A stretch of DNA of 64,000 nucleotides from Cristatella mucedo. Lineage: Eukaryota > Bryozoa > Phylactolaemata > Cristatellidae. Position numbers and translations under genes: made by a program. Under the pieces are notes generated by a model. It was not told the origin of the DNA. It saw only the letters and a list, made by a program, of their open reading frames with translations, and searched no databases. Every line of letters starts with the position of its first letter. The first letter of the stretch is position 1. Below, in pieces: positions 11,989-24,276 of this stretch. The DNA lies in assembly GCA_009760855.2 (NCBI GenBank), contig WPIO01000126.1, forward strand, positions 678,001-742,000. Reading direction: 5' to 3'.

Positions 11989-13222
11989 CTACAAACAGCC
12001 AGCCATCTGATCGCATCATGAGGTCGCACGCCATCTGGGATAGATCACGCTCAGTAGTGGAAGGTGCTGAATCTTCGTGGAGGAGAATGTGCGTGCGTTC
12101 GTGCGCGCTCGTGCGTGCGCACGAGCACCACGAGCTTGCTCACTCGCGCAGACATGCAATTCGCAGTGGGAGCCCGAGGGTTGCTACCCATTTGCAGGCC
12201 AGCACGACAAAGTCGCCACTTTCCAATGGGCGGCCTCATCGAGCAAGGCAGCGTTTGAGAAAACCTCTGTTTGGAAGAAGCTCCTTGGAGAGCTAGATAC
12301 GAATCCTAGATCCTTGAGAGCTAGATACGAATACGTATGACTCTTGTGCGAGTAGCTAATCGCGGAAAGTTCAGCGATCAAGTGGCCGTCCGGGTGCTGA
12401 TGCACTGAAAATAAGGATTGAGACATTACTTGAGCTGGACCGGTGCTGGCCACGGCCGGCAGTTCCTATGGCCCAGCCCGTCCAGCGGCTGGCATGGATT
12501 GGTGGCCGCTGGCGGCGGCGCTCGTAGCCATCGGCCAAACGAGCCGACCAGCCACTGCTCGGATTCCAATAAGCGTGCCGAACACCGAGGAATGGATTGG
12601 CTTGCCGAGGACGCTCGGTTGGTCATACACCACAGATGAGAGGCTGGCCAAGGCATCTTTGGTGGCTCTTGTCTCTCCGAGGACGGTAGTAGTTTTATCA
12701 GCACATAGCAGAGGTCCTATCCCAACCCCCTCGGTCACATGCTACTGCCCAGATACACGTCCACAGTCGAAGCTACGAGATTTGGAGCTCTACACACTCA
12801 AGTAGCTCGAGTTTTCTCCTACGCCACCACACAGTCAGTGGCAATGCGGCTGGTGCCTCGGCCTGGATGCCTAGGCACAGAGCAGGAAACGGCCAGTCGA
12901 TGCAATCAGGCCGAAATGTGGTGAGGCTCAACTGCCGCTTCAGCCTGCATGGTGCAACCGTTGCACCAACTATTGAATCACGATGCGACTCTAGTGCGAA
13001 CGTGATCCGAGGTGTTCAGAAGCCCATACACAATGCCGATTGTGAGTCCAATCATGAGTCAGGATGAGGTGTGCCACTATAGGGTGTCATGATTAGGACT
13101 TCTGCTTTCTGTATGAGCACTAAAGCAGTTCCAGCATTCGTGATGACACCGACAAGTAATTCCTACACGTCGCTAGCTAGGTACGTTGCTTGCAGTCGTG
13201 TCTGTGCGCTGCTGGCAGTCCA

Positions 13223-13224
<2 letters not shown>

Positions 13225-13256
<32 letters not shown>

Positions 13257-13424
13257 GGCAACCTACCCCTCCCCGGACTTGATTCTTTTAATAGCGAGCC
13301 GGCAACTCAGAAGAAAAACATCAGACGATGCCGTGCTAAACTCGACTTCTTCCCAATCTCTCAGATTCTTCGTCTTCCCTTTGGCGTGACCCATGCACCA
13401 CGGAGCATAGTGATGAGCATACGG

Positions 13425-13464
<40 letters not shown>
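13225..13464. repeat. GA tract and CT tract, about 170 bp apart
   Basis: A (GA)n run spans 13,225-13,255 and a (CT)n run spans 13,429-13,464. As inverted complements they could pair as a stem in the intron RNA. Confidence 0.9.
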
Positions 13465-13469
<5 letters not shown>

Positions 13470-14999
13470 GTATCCTGCCCATACATGCATAATCACTCCA
13501 ATGATACTCGAAGGTGCAGATCGGCTGCTATTCACTTGCATTCTGCAGTTGCTACTCACTCGCCCGGGAGAATGGCTGCAGTTGCCGGGCGGAATGGGTA
13601 GCATACCCAGAGCAGAAACGTGAAAAATATGAAACGATATAAAAAATTATATATGAAAAAATATGAAGTATGCATTCGCAAAAATTGGCCAGTAACACGG
13701 GTCAAAGTGCACACATGACAAGTAGAGCGATGTCAATGTACAAGACGAGAGCACGCTGTGAGCTACGGCTCTGCAAGTGAGAGGAAAGTCAGCAACCAAA
13801 CACCAGAGTGTTGCTGAACTCAACTTCCTGGAAACCATTGGTATGCCAATTACTTCCTGGAAATTCGCGGTTCATTAAGTAAATAAACATTCATTGCCAC
13901 GTATTTGTTTAAAGCAAGCCAACATGATTCCGAAGTAGTTCCACTGAATCCCGTCTACGGATTCAAGGTATGACAAATGCATATAATAAAAAACAAACGC
14001 ACTTTTACACACACATCTTTCACACAATAGTGGTGAAATTTCCCAAATCCAGTTGTTTTCTGTGTGCATTTTTGCTTCTGCTGCAGAAAGTCGGTGGGTA
14101 GGAAGATTACACAGAAACTTGATTAATTCGCTTTCCATTGAATGTGCTTTCAATCACAAGACGCCTGACCAAACAGGGTAGGTCTGCTTGTGGTATGGGC
14201 AGCACCAGAGCAACAGTATTCAACGAGCTACTATTGCTAATAATAGTAGCTCGTCTGCGAATTGTAGTCTTTCGAATGCACGTTTTGAGATGTGACCACT
14301 CTGCAATGACACGCATCAGTGGTCGAGCACTAAGAGACATTTCGATGCAGAGGATCGCTACGCTTGATCGGTTTTGCCTGTCGTGAGCCCATCGATCCGA
14401 AGGTACGGGCTTCGTGTGGAAGCACAACTGGCTGAAGCCGTTGAGAAAAACGTGCAGTTGAGCAAAGTAATGCACTGATTGCTATATAACGTGACGTCCA
14501 GTCGGGGCGTAGTTCAGCAGTTCTGGCAGCCCAAAGGAGACCTGAGAATTCTCCTCGTGCTGGAAGCCAGCGAGAGGGTGAAATAAGTGGGTGCCCTCAA
14601 GGCATTTCCGCTTATGCGACCACCTCCATATAAGCATGTTGTCTTTAAATGCACCAAAACTCATCCGACTGAGGCCATGGATAAGAAGAGGTTGCACTAT
14701 ACAGTTCAAATGTATGCCAAAAATGCATGCCAAACGTGACAAGAATTTGGCCGCCTACGACTCAAAGGTCGTAAATATGCTCACCAGAATAATGAAGAAG
14801 AAATTCGTTGGAGTGTTTAGAGCATACCTTTTCCTAGCTTAAAAATTAGAAATAAAGTCCCACTTGTATTGTTAGCCGTGACCTGTCGAGTCGGGTCACC
14901 CCATGAGTGTCCCAATGAAGGAGTCAAAACGGTAGTAGTAATAATGTTCCAGGCTTCATGCAACTGAAAGATGAGTGTGCCGATGGGTACCAATCATAG

Positions 15000-15435
15000 A
15001 CATCCACGCACCTCATTCAAATTATCCTCAGCCAAGACGAGGTCGGGTTCTAGCACGTCAACTTAAGAAGCTACCATCAACGGCCATCGGGCCCGGTAGA
15101 AAAGCCTCGTGGAAATTGACAGCCATTGCTAGGGGCCCATTCCTCCGCTTAAAGACAGTTGGCGACAGAAGCTTTAGCTCTGCAGGTCCTAGACTGTGGA
15201 ACTCGCTTCCACAATTCTTATGCAACGACATCTACTCTCCAACTGCCGACTATGGCACATCTTTTTCAGCGGTCCTAAACTGCTACTTCTATGCTACTCA
15301 CTACCTCAACTGCTCTCCTAACTCTGCTATGCTTCCCACTTTCTCTTTGTTGCGTGAGACGAAGTCTGTCGGCTACCGAATGCGTGCCGAAAGCCGCTTA
15401 GGCTGTGAGTGCGCTATACAAAACTCTCCTGCGTA
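15000..15435 (+). mobile_element. Degenerate LINE 3' coding end
   Basis: Plus-strand translation contains LKTVGDRSFSSAGPRLWNSL followed by PQFLCNDIYSPTADYG. This is the conserved GDR-F-S-A-P-LWNSLP motif at the C-terminus of non-LTR retrotransposon ORF2. A related copy lies at 62.1-62.3 kb on the minus strand. The frame ends near 15,436 in a CGCTATACAAA-type tail. Upstream domains are missing. Confidence 0.85.
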
Positions 15436-15761
15436 ACACCCACATGGTCTTTATGACTTTGTGGAGTTACTGATGGAGATACATTACATTTACATTAGGG
15501 GGACTTGCCCCGACGAGAAATAATCGCCTTTTTGTGTCTAAATTCTGACAATCGACTGTGAGAAGAATTCGGCTGCGGATGCATCGACGTCTTACCCAGA
15601 CAGGAGTAGCACCGTTGGCTTCAACTTACGAGGGAACCATGCACGCAGCAACTTTTGGCGATCAGGGCAACTTTACTCTCGAGTCCTCAGGGTTTCAGCG
15701 ACTCTATAGACTTTGACCGGTAAAAGAGGCATCGAGAGAATTCCGTGCTGACCACGTGCAG

Positions 15762-15762
<1 letters not shown>

Positions 15763-15838
<76 letters not shown>
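15763..15838. repeat. (CT)n microsatellite
   Basis: About 76 bp of nearly pure CT. Confidence 0.95.
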
Positions 15839-15841
<3 letters not shown>

Positions 15842-16525
15842 CGCAGGGGCACTACAAAGTAGGCCAGCCCGGTCTGCCTGCCCTTCCAAAATCAGTCAGC
15901 GCTGTCTAGATTCCCACGGAAATCTCGCAGTGCTCATCTTGAGCCACCCAGCGGAAGCAAGGGAGCACGAAAGCGCGGGTGTCTTCCATTCAATGCCACG
16001 AGGCATTGAATTAGGGGTGCGTAAAATGCCCCTGAGCTCAGGCTCAGGTGCTACGAGGCCTCGTGATACGTGTAAACTCTCAGCTACAGCTAGCTGGCAA
16101 ACGTCATAGGCAAACGTGGGGGAGGGGAGTGAGAGCATGCTGGCTATCTCACTGCACGAGAATACTGCCGCATACATTGCACTACTCTTGGCCACAACAA
16201 AGTATAGTAACCAAAGGCCTAGCACAGCACCACCCAGTCTCCAGGAAAAATCGGCAACGGTCAGCTTAATAGGCTTGCAGTCCATATACAGCTAGTTCGC
16301 GAGAGTGCTGTTCGGTAAGAGTGTAGATTAAGTTCTCGATGCTTAAACATGCAATTATGCCATCACTTTCAAAGGATTTCAAGAGACGGGCTGCTTTATG
16401 CAACATTCTGCACTACGTGTCATAATCGAGCAGAATTTTACATTCAGAAACCCTTCAATCGATTGACTCTTTAAGGTAACTAGGCTAAAGACTTTGGCAG
16501 CATGTGCTCTTGCCCTTTGACCCTT

Positions 16526-16530
<5 letters not shown>

Positions 16531-16622
<92 letters not shown>

Positions 16623-16720
16623 CTGCTTGTCTCTGTTCTCTCTCCATCTGCCTGTCTCTGCTCTCTCTCCATCTGCCTGTCTCTGCTCTCTAGCTGTCTG
16701 TCAGTCTTTTTGTCAGTCTG

Positions 16721-16785
<65 letters not shown>

Positions 16786-16857
16786 TGCCTGTCTCTGCTC
16801 TCTCTCCATCTGCCTGTCTCTGCTCTCTCGCTGTCTGTCAGTCTTTTTGTCAGTCTG

Positions 16858-16903
<46 letters not shown>

Positions 16904-16990
16904 CTGCTTGTCTCTGTTCTCTCTCCATCTGCCTGTCTCTGCTCTCTCGCTGTCTGTCAGTCTTTTTGTCAGTCTGCCCTCTCTCTGTCT
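16531..16990. repeat. CT array with higher-order CCATCTGCCTGTCTCTG units
   Basis: Pure CT runs alternate with copies of a unit of about 80-100 bp containing ccatctgcctgtctctgctc, ctgtctgtcagtctttttgt and cagtctgccctct. At least three copies are present, near 16,640-16,725, 16,780-16,862 and 16,903-16,982. On the plakin transcript it is a GA-rich array starting just after the exon C donor. Confidence 0.9.
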
Positions 16991-17028
16991 CCCCATGTCG
17001 CTCTCTCCCTTTTTTCCTCCCGGCTTAC

Positions 17029-18025
17029 CTTCGGACATTGATCGCGCGGGTGGCACTACCGTGGCGGCAGCAAAGTCGACCGACGGTGGCAGATCGCTCG
17101 TCGGCTTCGCCTTGGCCTCTACGTGCACCTGCATTGTGCTAGCCTTTTTCACGACGTTTCGAACCGTCTCCTCCTCGGTGACGGTCCGCTGAACGGTCGC
17201 CGCTCCCGGGGCAGGCTTGACCAGGGCGATGTCCCACTGCACGCTCTTGGGACACGGCGTCTTGATCGTCGGAATGAAGTGATCGATGGGATGATGGTCG
17301 TCGTCGCTGTCGTCGTTCAGCAGGCCGCTGCTCGTACACTCCCCACCCTTGACGAAGTACTCCGTGTTGCTGATGCCGTCCGCCGAGGGCCGCCGGTCGT
17401 TTCTCCGAGCAGTCGCCTCACTACCCTTTGCTCTCACCGGCGAGTCGGCGCAGTCGCCAGAATGCAGCTGCCACTGCTTGGGCTCCAGAACTCGGAAGAG
17501 CTCGGTGGGACTGGATCGCGGAGGCTGCTTGATGGCACTGACCGGCTCCTCCTCGACGGGAGTAAGAGCTCTCCTGTCCGACGGTGGCGAGCGCTCCCGC
17601 CGCTGCTGGAGTGGCTGCGCTCTGACGGGTGCGCTGCCCCTGCCGCCATCGTCCGACAGGGGAGCGGCCTCGCTCTGCGAGTAGACGAGCGTGCGATTCT
17701 CGTACTCCGAGTACTCCACGCTGCTCGCGATCGGCGGTTGCTGTTGCTGCGGCAGCACCTGCAGCCTCACGCTGGCGTGCGACGACGATGGCGACAGCAC
17801 GCCACTGCCACAGGGCGTGGCCGGGCTGCCCGCAGGGGCCGCAGGGTGCAGCCGCGACAGAGCGTCTGCCATTTTCACTCGGTGCAGCAGCGGTGCGCCT
17901 ATGGGCTCGACGAGGCCCATCTCAAAAGCTGCCGCCATGACCAGAGCCCTTGCACTCTTCTTGTCCTTGTACACGCCGGCTTGCCTGTCGACGATGTTGC
18001 GAGATAGAGCCTCCTCGAACGGAAC
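17029..18025 (-). CDS. Plakin gene exon C: mostly disordered linker
   Basis: Internal exon of 997 bp. The acceptor is gacgtatctttgcag before 18025 (phase 0) and the donor is TCCGAAG|GTAAGC at 17029/17028 (phase 1). The first 60 residues carry a repeat (VPFEEALSRNIVDRQAGVYK, then ALVMAAAFEMGLVEP). The remaining 270 or so are Ser/Pro/Arg-rich with little repeat character, including SPSSSHASVRLQVLPQQQQP and HHPIDHFIPTIKTPCPKSVQ. It ends PPARSMSEG at the donor. The open frame beyond the donor enters the GA array and is not coding. Confidence 0.88.
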
Positions 18026-18090
18026 CTGCAAAGATACGTCGAGGGAGACAGAAGCATGTCGAGTGCCAGTCGCGGCCAACTGTCGAGCAC

Positions 18091-18231
18091 CTGGGAGGGA
18101 GGCAGGAGTGGAAGGGAGGGAGGCAGGGAGGGAGAGAGGGAGGGAGGGAGGAAGGAAGGGGTGGAAGGGAGGGATAGAGGAACAAATGGAGGGACGAAGA
18201 GAGGGAGGAAGGGAGGGAGGGGGACCAGAGA
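18091..18231. repeat. GGGA/GGAA purine-rich tract
   Basis: Irregular repeats of GGGAGGGA and GGAAGG. On the plakin sense strand it is a polypyrimidine region about 65 nt upstream of the exon C acceptor. Confidence 0.85.
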
Positions 18232-19641
18232 ATGCGCCCGGGGTCAGCTTACGGTCGAGGAAGGCTGGATGCATCAGTTGGACAAACTTACAACAGTGCA
18301 ACAGTAAGAAAGCAGAAAAGTCGCGATTTACCTTCGCTGGTACCCCTCCCCTTTTGCTAGATCGGTGCTCTTCTTACTATAGGCACACGGAAAGGGGCGC
18401 ACGACCCACTAAAAGAAGGAGCCTGTGGCCGACAAGCTCATTCAGCCTTCCTGCAATTGCCTGCCGTTGACAAGGTAAAGGTATGGTGCCCTACTGCTCA
18501 TTGCTGAATATCTTCCTGAACGTCTGTCTAGCACAGCGACACGAGTTTAGCTAATGTTGCAGTGAGCCGTCGTCATTCGAGCCCTGCAATGGCTGCCCTC
18601 GGGCTGTTGTGAGCAGCCTGTGGAACCAGACACAAAAAGCGAGCTGAATGCAGCCTGGTGGCTCAAGAAATCAACCTCTCCGTTCATCTGCTCATCTATC
18701 ATCTATCGAAGCAGCGCACCTCGCTTCTGACGGATGGGGAGCCCGGGTTTCCGATCAATCAGCACGGGATAACTACCATCGACTGAAGGGAGACCGGTCT
18801 ACTACAGTAACACTGGTGGGCACGGTCGCGGCTATGAAGCACAGTTTGGCCAGTCGACGAGGTTGCTTGACAGACTGGCATGTTAAAAAAAATATGCCAC
18901 AGGGGCGGGGCACGGACAAAAAAGAAGGAAAAGTTTAGCGAGACAGGAGGGGCTGCTTCCTAACGGACAGACACGAGCATCGACAAGGCAGCACAACAAA
19001 TGCCCTGCTTCATTGTTGTGATCGATTCGGCAGGGCTGCTGCCGTGAGACTGGCCCACCCCCAGCTTCATACCTATGTGAAGGGCATATTTTCACATCAG
19101 TGTCAACTTAAAAAAGAACAGGTACACACACAGTTGTCCCTTATCACGACAGATGTTCCAAGCTGTCAAAGTAGCACAAACCGAGACTCCTGCTCTGCCG
19201 CTAGTCCAATCAATCACACGGAGCAGTGCCCAGCCCTTCCCAGCTCCACTTTTGCCATATGAAGTAACTCCCTCCGAAGACCTGACAGCACGGGTTGCCT
19301 CAGAGTGAAGCAGCTCCTGCTATAAAAGCAACCACACAGCCAGCAGCAGCAGGCTAGCAGCAGTGGCAGCAGCAGGCAGGTCTTGGTTGCTAGGGCACGG
19401 CCGGTGTAGCGGCATGGCAAGTGTCAAGCTAAGACCTCTCAAGGAGATAAGGCCTGACTCACAACGCCCACCTGTTCGGAGGTCCAGCAATCTCTAGTGG
19501 CACTGGCATTAAATACAGAGGTCCATAATCGAACCCGGAAGCTGACACCGGTCACCTCTGGCACTTCAGCCACTGAGCCAACTCAGCTGAGAACTCATGC
19601 TATAGCAATCTCTCAAAACGGCGCAAGCAGCACTCCGGAAA

Positions 19642-19708
19642 GGGAGAGAGAGAGAGAGGGAGAGAGAGGGGGGGGAGGAAGAGAGAGGGAAGGAGGGAGA
19701 GGGAGAGG

Positions 19709-19779
<71 letters not shown>

Positions 19780-19828
19780 AGAGAGAGACAGGAGAGACAT
19801 ACAGAGACAGACAGACATAGACAGAGGG

Positions 19829-19923
<95 letters not shown>

Positions 19924-19977
19924 GAGAGAGACAGAAGAGACATACAGAGACAGACTGATAAAGAGCCATTATTACTG
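19642..19977. repeat. (GA)n array with ACAGAGACAGAC interruptions
   Basis: About 335 bp of GA and GGGA repeats, broken near 19,780-19,830 by acatacagagacagacag. Confidence 0.95.
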
Positions 19978-20723
19978 GACCACACTAAGGTTCGGTGGCG
20001 GCGCATGGGCATGCAAGTACCGACAAGCCTGCCCGGCAGTCGTGCTGCTGCAGTTAAGCGAACAGTGAGCTTGGGTGCTCAAGGGCTCTGATGGTTGAGA
20101 TGACTAAAGTGCACCGAGTGTGCTTCACATGGCTCAGGCAGGAAATGCCGGCTCTAGCAGTGACTCGGCCGACCATAGGCTCCGACGAGCCGAAAATGAT
20201 TACTAATCTCTCAAGAATTCGGCACGTTAATAATGCTGGGCACACAGCCGACGGCAGCCATGTCAATCGACATTGCCAAAAGCAAAGGCTGACCTGCAAA
20301 TACGAACTGAATGTAGGCTTGCTTTGTAAAAACTGCCACTCACACTAATAAAAGTTGGCAGAGCAGCAGTGGCAGCTGCCGTGCCTTTCGGCCGGAGCGC
20401 CCAGACGAGCCAATTGGAGATCCACAAATCCAAGCTACTCGATTAACGATCTTGCAACCAATGCTCCGAAATGGACAGACCGGCAGGGCCGCAGCTTTGG
20501 AAGGAAAAACCCTATTACGACAGCACGAATAAACCCTCATAAGCCAGTACGAAGGAAACCTATTACGACAGCACGGCATGGATGAACAGCGTACTGCTTT
20601 TGCATTTGCAGGCTTGGCTTTCGTTGGGATTTTAGATTAGGTCGGGCCGGGCCTCGTGAGCAGCAGATGGCAGCCACAGGAGGGCTGAGCAGTGGACAGC
20701 TGTTTATAGCCCGTGGGGCTCAC

Positions 20724-20932
20724 CTGTCGGCACTGCTCTGTGTCATAGACGAGGCACGTGTCCGGGCCAAGCAGGCCTCGCCTGACAGCCTGAGCAACGT
20801 CCACTCGAATTCCGGTGTTGGGATCTATGACTGTCAAGTGAACCGGATCGTAGACACTCTCGATGTGCTGGTTCTTGAGGGCATCGTAGAACGACATTAT
20901 CTTAGCCCCAGTCCTCGGATCAATTAGGTCCC
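20724..20932 (-). CDS. Plakin gene exon B
   Basis: Internal exon of 209 bp, phase 1 in and phase 0 out. The donor is CGACAG|GTGAGC at 20724/20723. Of two possible acceptors, the one at cattgttgcag before 20932 keeps the frame from exon A, giving DPDTG joined to DLIDPRTG. An acceptor with a better pyrimidine tract (ctctcctgctgcctcag before 20954) would break the phase. The peptide has two repeats, DLIDPRTGAKIMSFYDALKN and TVIDPNTGIRVDVAQAVRRG, and ends EQCRQ, which continues directly into VPFEEAL of exon C. Confidence 0.88.
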
Positions 20933-21156
20933 CTGCAACAATGCGGCTGGGCATCTGAGGCAGCAGGAGAGATCGGTCGCTAAGAAACACTATCATGACG
21001 ACCGACGGACAGCTTCGAGAAACGATCATTAGATTGCTACGCACGAACTGCAAGTGCTGTCAAAACACAGGCAAGAAAATTAAATACTGCCGACAAGAGA
21101 CTTTCGGTGCCCACCATAGCACTAGTGACTAGAATATGGCCAGCTCTCCATCTCGT

Positions 21157-21320
<164 letters not shown>

Positions 21321-21341
21321 TCTTTCCTGACTATGACTAAC

Positions 21342-24097
21342 CCGTGTCCGGATCGAGCAACCGATGGCGCAGGGCATCGTCCAAGTAGTACTTTCGAGGG
21401 CTGCCACTGCCGCTGACGCCCGGATGCCACACCACGGCCGACTTGCCGTCGACGAGCCGCATGTGCACGGCCTCTCCGAGCGAGCGAGTCTCATCGGCCG
21501 ACTGTGGATGAGCAAGCACGGCCGTGATGGCATCGAGCAGGCCAACCTTCACAGCGTCCTCGACGTTGAGCGGAGGCGGAGCAATAAAGCGGCTGACGGC
21601 GAACGCGTCGGGCACAGCGATGTTGAGCTGGCGCAGGCGGCCCTCGAGCGGGCGGCCACTGTCGGCATCGACGAGCGACTGGCGCACTGCTTCGTCCAGC
21701 GTCAGCGGCTGGCCCGTGTTGAGGTTGGTGAACGCGGCGCCGTTCGGGTGCAGGTGGCCCCAGGCGGTGGCGTCCTGGAAGCTGAGTGAGGCCTCACTGA
21801 CCGGGTCGCGGTAGCGGCCTGTCTTCACGTTGAACAGGCCGAGCTTCACGGCCACCTCGTACGGCAGAGGGCCGATGCGAGGCTCGAGCGAGCTGCCACT
21901 GCCGCCGCTGCCGACAGACTGCTGCGTCGGGAGGTGCAGGGTCATGCTCACGCGGTCGCCGCCGTAGCCGTCACCCAGCGCTGGCATCGAAGCAGAGTCG
22001 TCGACGATCGTCCTGCTGACGGCAATCTTCCTGTACTCTGACACGCCGCCGCCATAGTGCGCAGCCGACGACGACGACGACGACGGCGACGAGCCGACCA
22101 CGGCCAGCTTCTTGTACGAATTCGGGCTGATGGCGGGAGCCGGGCTCGTGGAGCGCGACGATGCCGACCCCGCCAAGGCTGGCGACAGGACGAGCGGCGC
22201 CATGGTTGACATGATCGTGGCCGGCGGCTCGGAGGCGGAGCTCGGCGACAGCGCAGCAGCAGCTGCAGCACCACCGCTGACAGCAGGAAAGGATGCTGCG
22301 GCCACGGCCTTGGCCTTTTCCTGCTGCTCCTTGAACTTGCGCATGACAGCCACCTTGTTCGGGTCGATGACTCCGCGTGCAATGGCCTCGTCGAACGTCA
22401 TCTCGTGGCCCGTGCTCAGCTCGTAGACGCGTTCGCGCGTCCAATCCGTCGTGTATCCGGTCAGCTTGCGCTCGGTCTGCGAGATGCTGCCCTGCTCCGT
22501 GTACAGGCGGGCGCGGTCGAGCACGCTGTGCGCACGAGAGCGCACGTCGTCGCCCTGGTCGGTGCCGGCAAGCGGCTGCACAGCCTGTCCTCTGCTGCCC
22601 AAGCTTCTGCCCGCGGCAGCCGGCGCCTCCGACGCCGTCGTCAGCGGGCTGCTGCTGCCGCTCGCTTGCGACCCCTGCTGCTGCGCTGTCGTCGCCGCCT
22701 TCGTCCGGGCCAGGCCGCTCTGCACGGCCAGCGACAGCGGTGTCACCTTGCCGGTAAAGGGATCGACATGGTGCTGCCTCGAAGTATCGACCAGGCCGAC
22801 GTTCACCGCCTCGTCGACGGACAGCCAGCGGCCGGAGCGAGCATCGCGCACGCTCTCGACGGCCGTCGGCGGCGGCAGGCCGGAGGCGCTGTAGCTCTGG
22901 AACTCGTCGCCGTTCAGGTTGACGCTGATCAGCTCGCCCTCGATCAGGCCCGTCTCGATGGCCTTGCCAATGGGCGTCGACTCGCCCGTGCCCGGATTGC
23001 GGTAGACGCCGGCCGTCTGGTCGAGCACGCCCGACTGGACGGCGTCGTCGTACGAGACACGCTGCTGCGTGCGCGGATCGATGACGGACGTGATGATCCA
23101 CTTCTTGGTCTCGGTGAGCGTCTCCTCGACGACTGTGAGCGTCTCCTGCTCCTCCTCCTCGATGTGTATGCTGGCCACTTTCTTCGGATCGCGTCGGACC
23201 ACGGCAGCATCTGCGCTGCCAAAGCTCTGCTCGACCAGCACCAGGCCCTTATCGATCGCCTCGGCCATGCTCACGTGCCCGGTTGCCGCCGCTGCACCTC
23301 TGATGCTGCCGCCAACGACACTGCTGCCACGATAGACGCCGGCTGCCAGGTCGAGTATGCCCAGCTCGACGGCTCGCGCCACCGTCAGGCGCTCGCGCGT
23401 CCTCGGATGCAGCACGCCGATCACACTGTAGGTGACCTCGCGAAGCGTGACCAGCTCGCCAGCCACCGCCCCCGCCACTTTTGCTTCCGCCGCGGGCATC
23501 GCTGCCGAGCTGTCGCCGGCGGCTGGCTCGGTGAGCACCAGGCCGCGGTGGATGGCGTCGGCCAGCTTCGTCTGCTGGCCTGTCGCCGGGTTGCAGTAGG
23601 TGCCCTGCTCGCGGTTGAGCACGCCACATTCGAGCGCCCCGGCGAGCGACAGGCGCGCCTTGGTGGCCGGGTGGATGGCGCCGACGACGCTGTATGAGCG
23701 GGTGCTCTTTGTCAGGTGCGTCGACGACGTCGAGCCCGACGACGACGACGACGACGACGATGAAGACGAGGTCATCGGCATCGAGAGTAGCTGAGACGCC
23801 TTGCCGGGAGAGTCGGCAGCCATCGAGGTGGCGTCGAGGCTGCCGTGCGCCACCTTGCTAGCCGACATGGCGATGGGTGGCTGCCGCTGCTGGCCTCCGA
23901 CAGGCGATGAGCTCACAGGCCTGTAGCGCCCACTCGATGCATACCAGGACTGGTCCTCTCGGTAGAAGAATGTGCCGTCGGCCGAGAGAGCAGCAGCAGT
24001 CGCTGTCCCAAAATCCGGGAGCCTGTTGACAGAGGCGAGCAAGCCGGTCTCGAGATTCTGTAACGAGCATTGCAAAGCTGCTGGCAAGGGGCATCGG
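21342..24097 (-). CDS. Plakin gene exon A: largest plakin-repeat exon
   Basis: Internal exon of about 2.7 kb. The donor GACACGG|GTTAGT at 21342/21341 is phase 1. The 5' edge is uncertain. Possible acceptors lie before 24097 (tatctttgctgcag, best pyrimidine tract, needs a phase 2 donor), 24057 (phase 0) and 24002 (phase 1). After an N-terminal linker and an 11-Ser run come at least ten repeats or half-repeats. They include GAIHPATKARLSLAGALECG, GVLHPRTRERLTVARAVELG, SVIDPRTQQRVSYDDAVQSG, HVDPFTGKVTPLSLAVQSGL and FTNLNTGQPLTLDEAVRQSL. One stretch (DWTRERVYELSTGHEMTFDE, then an Asp-Pro-Asn-Lys helix rich in Lys/Gln) differs from the rest. The final repeat, LDDALRHRLLDPDTG, is cut by the intron at its Gly. 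Long antisense frames here are shadows of biased codon use. Confidence 0.93.
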
Positions 24098-24229
24098 CTG
24101 CAGCAAAGATAATACTCCGGCTTGTGCACAAATAAAAATGGCTTACACCGGCAGTAGTTGTTGGGCACAAGAGCCTGTTCGAGGCATGACAGCTTCTTTC
24201 ACCTCTGCCACTCCCATGCTAGGTCTCCT

Positions 24230-24233
<4 letters not shown>

Positions 24234-24273
<40 letters not shown>
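24234..24273. repeat. (CT)n microsatellite
   Basis: About 40 bp of pure CT, 140-230 bp upstream of the plakin exon A edge. Confidence 0.9.

Positions 24274-24276
<3 letters not shown>

Larger units (their letters stand above)
11989..17028 (-). other. 5-kb intron between plakin exons C and D
   Basis: Phase 1 intron. Contents: GA and CT microsatellites (13.2, 13.4, 15.8 and 16.5-17.0 kb), a plus-strand LINE remnant at 15.0-15.4 kb, and otherwise unremarkable sequence. No further exon with repeat character was seen on the minus strand. Confidence 0.75.
18026..20723 (-). other. Intron between plakin exons B and C
   Basis: Phase 0 intron of about 2.7 kb. It holds a GGGA-rich purine tract at 18,091-18,231, immediately 5' of exon C in the transcript (CCCT-rich there), and a long GA array at 19.64-19.98 kb. 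Nothing else is recognised. Confidence 0.8.

Noticed and set aside
16504-17192. Ser/Leu-repeat and Arg/Glu-repeat open frames
   Set aside because: They are translated microsatellites.
22405-23697. Long plus-strand open frame (430 codons) antisense to plakin exon A
   Set aside because: The minus strand has a clear repeat array. The antisense frame is Arg/Ala/His-rich without structure.
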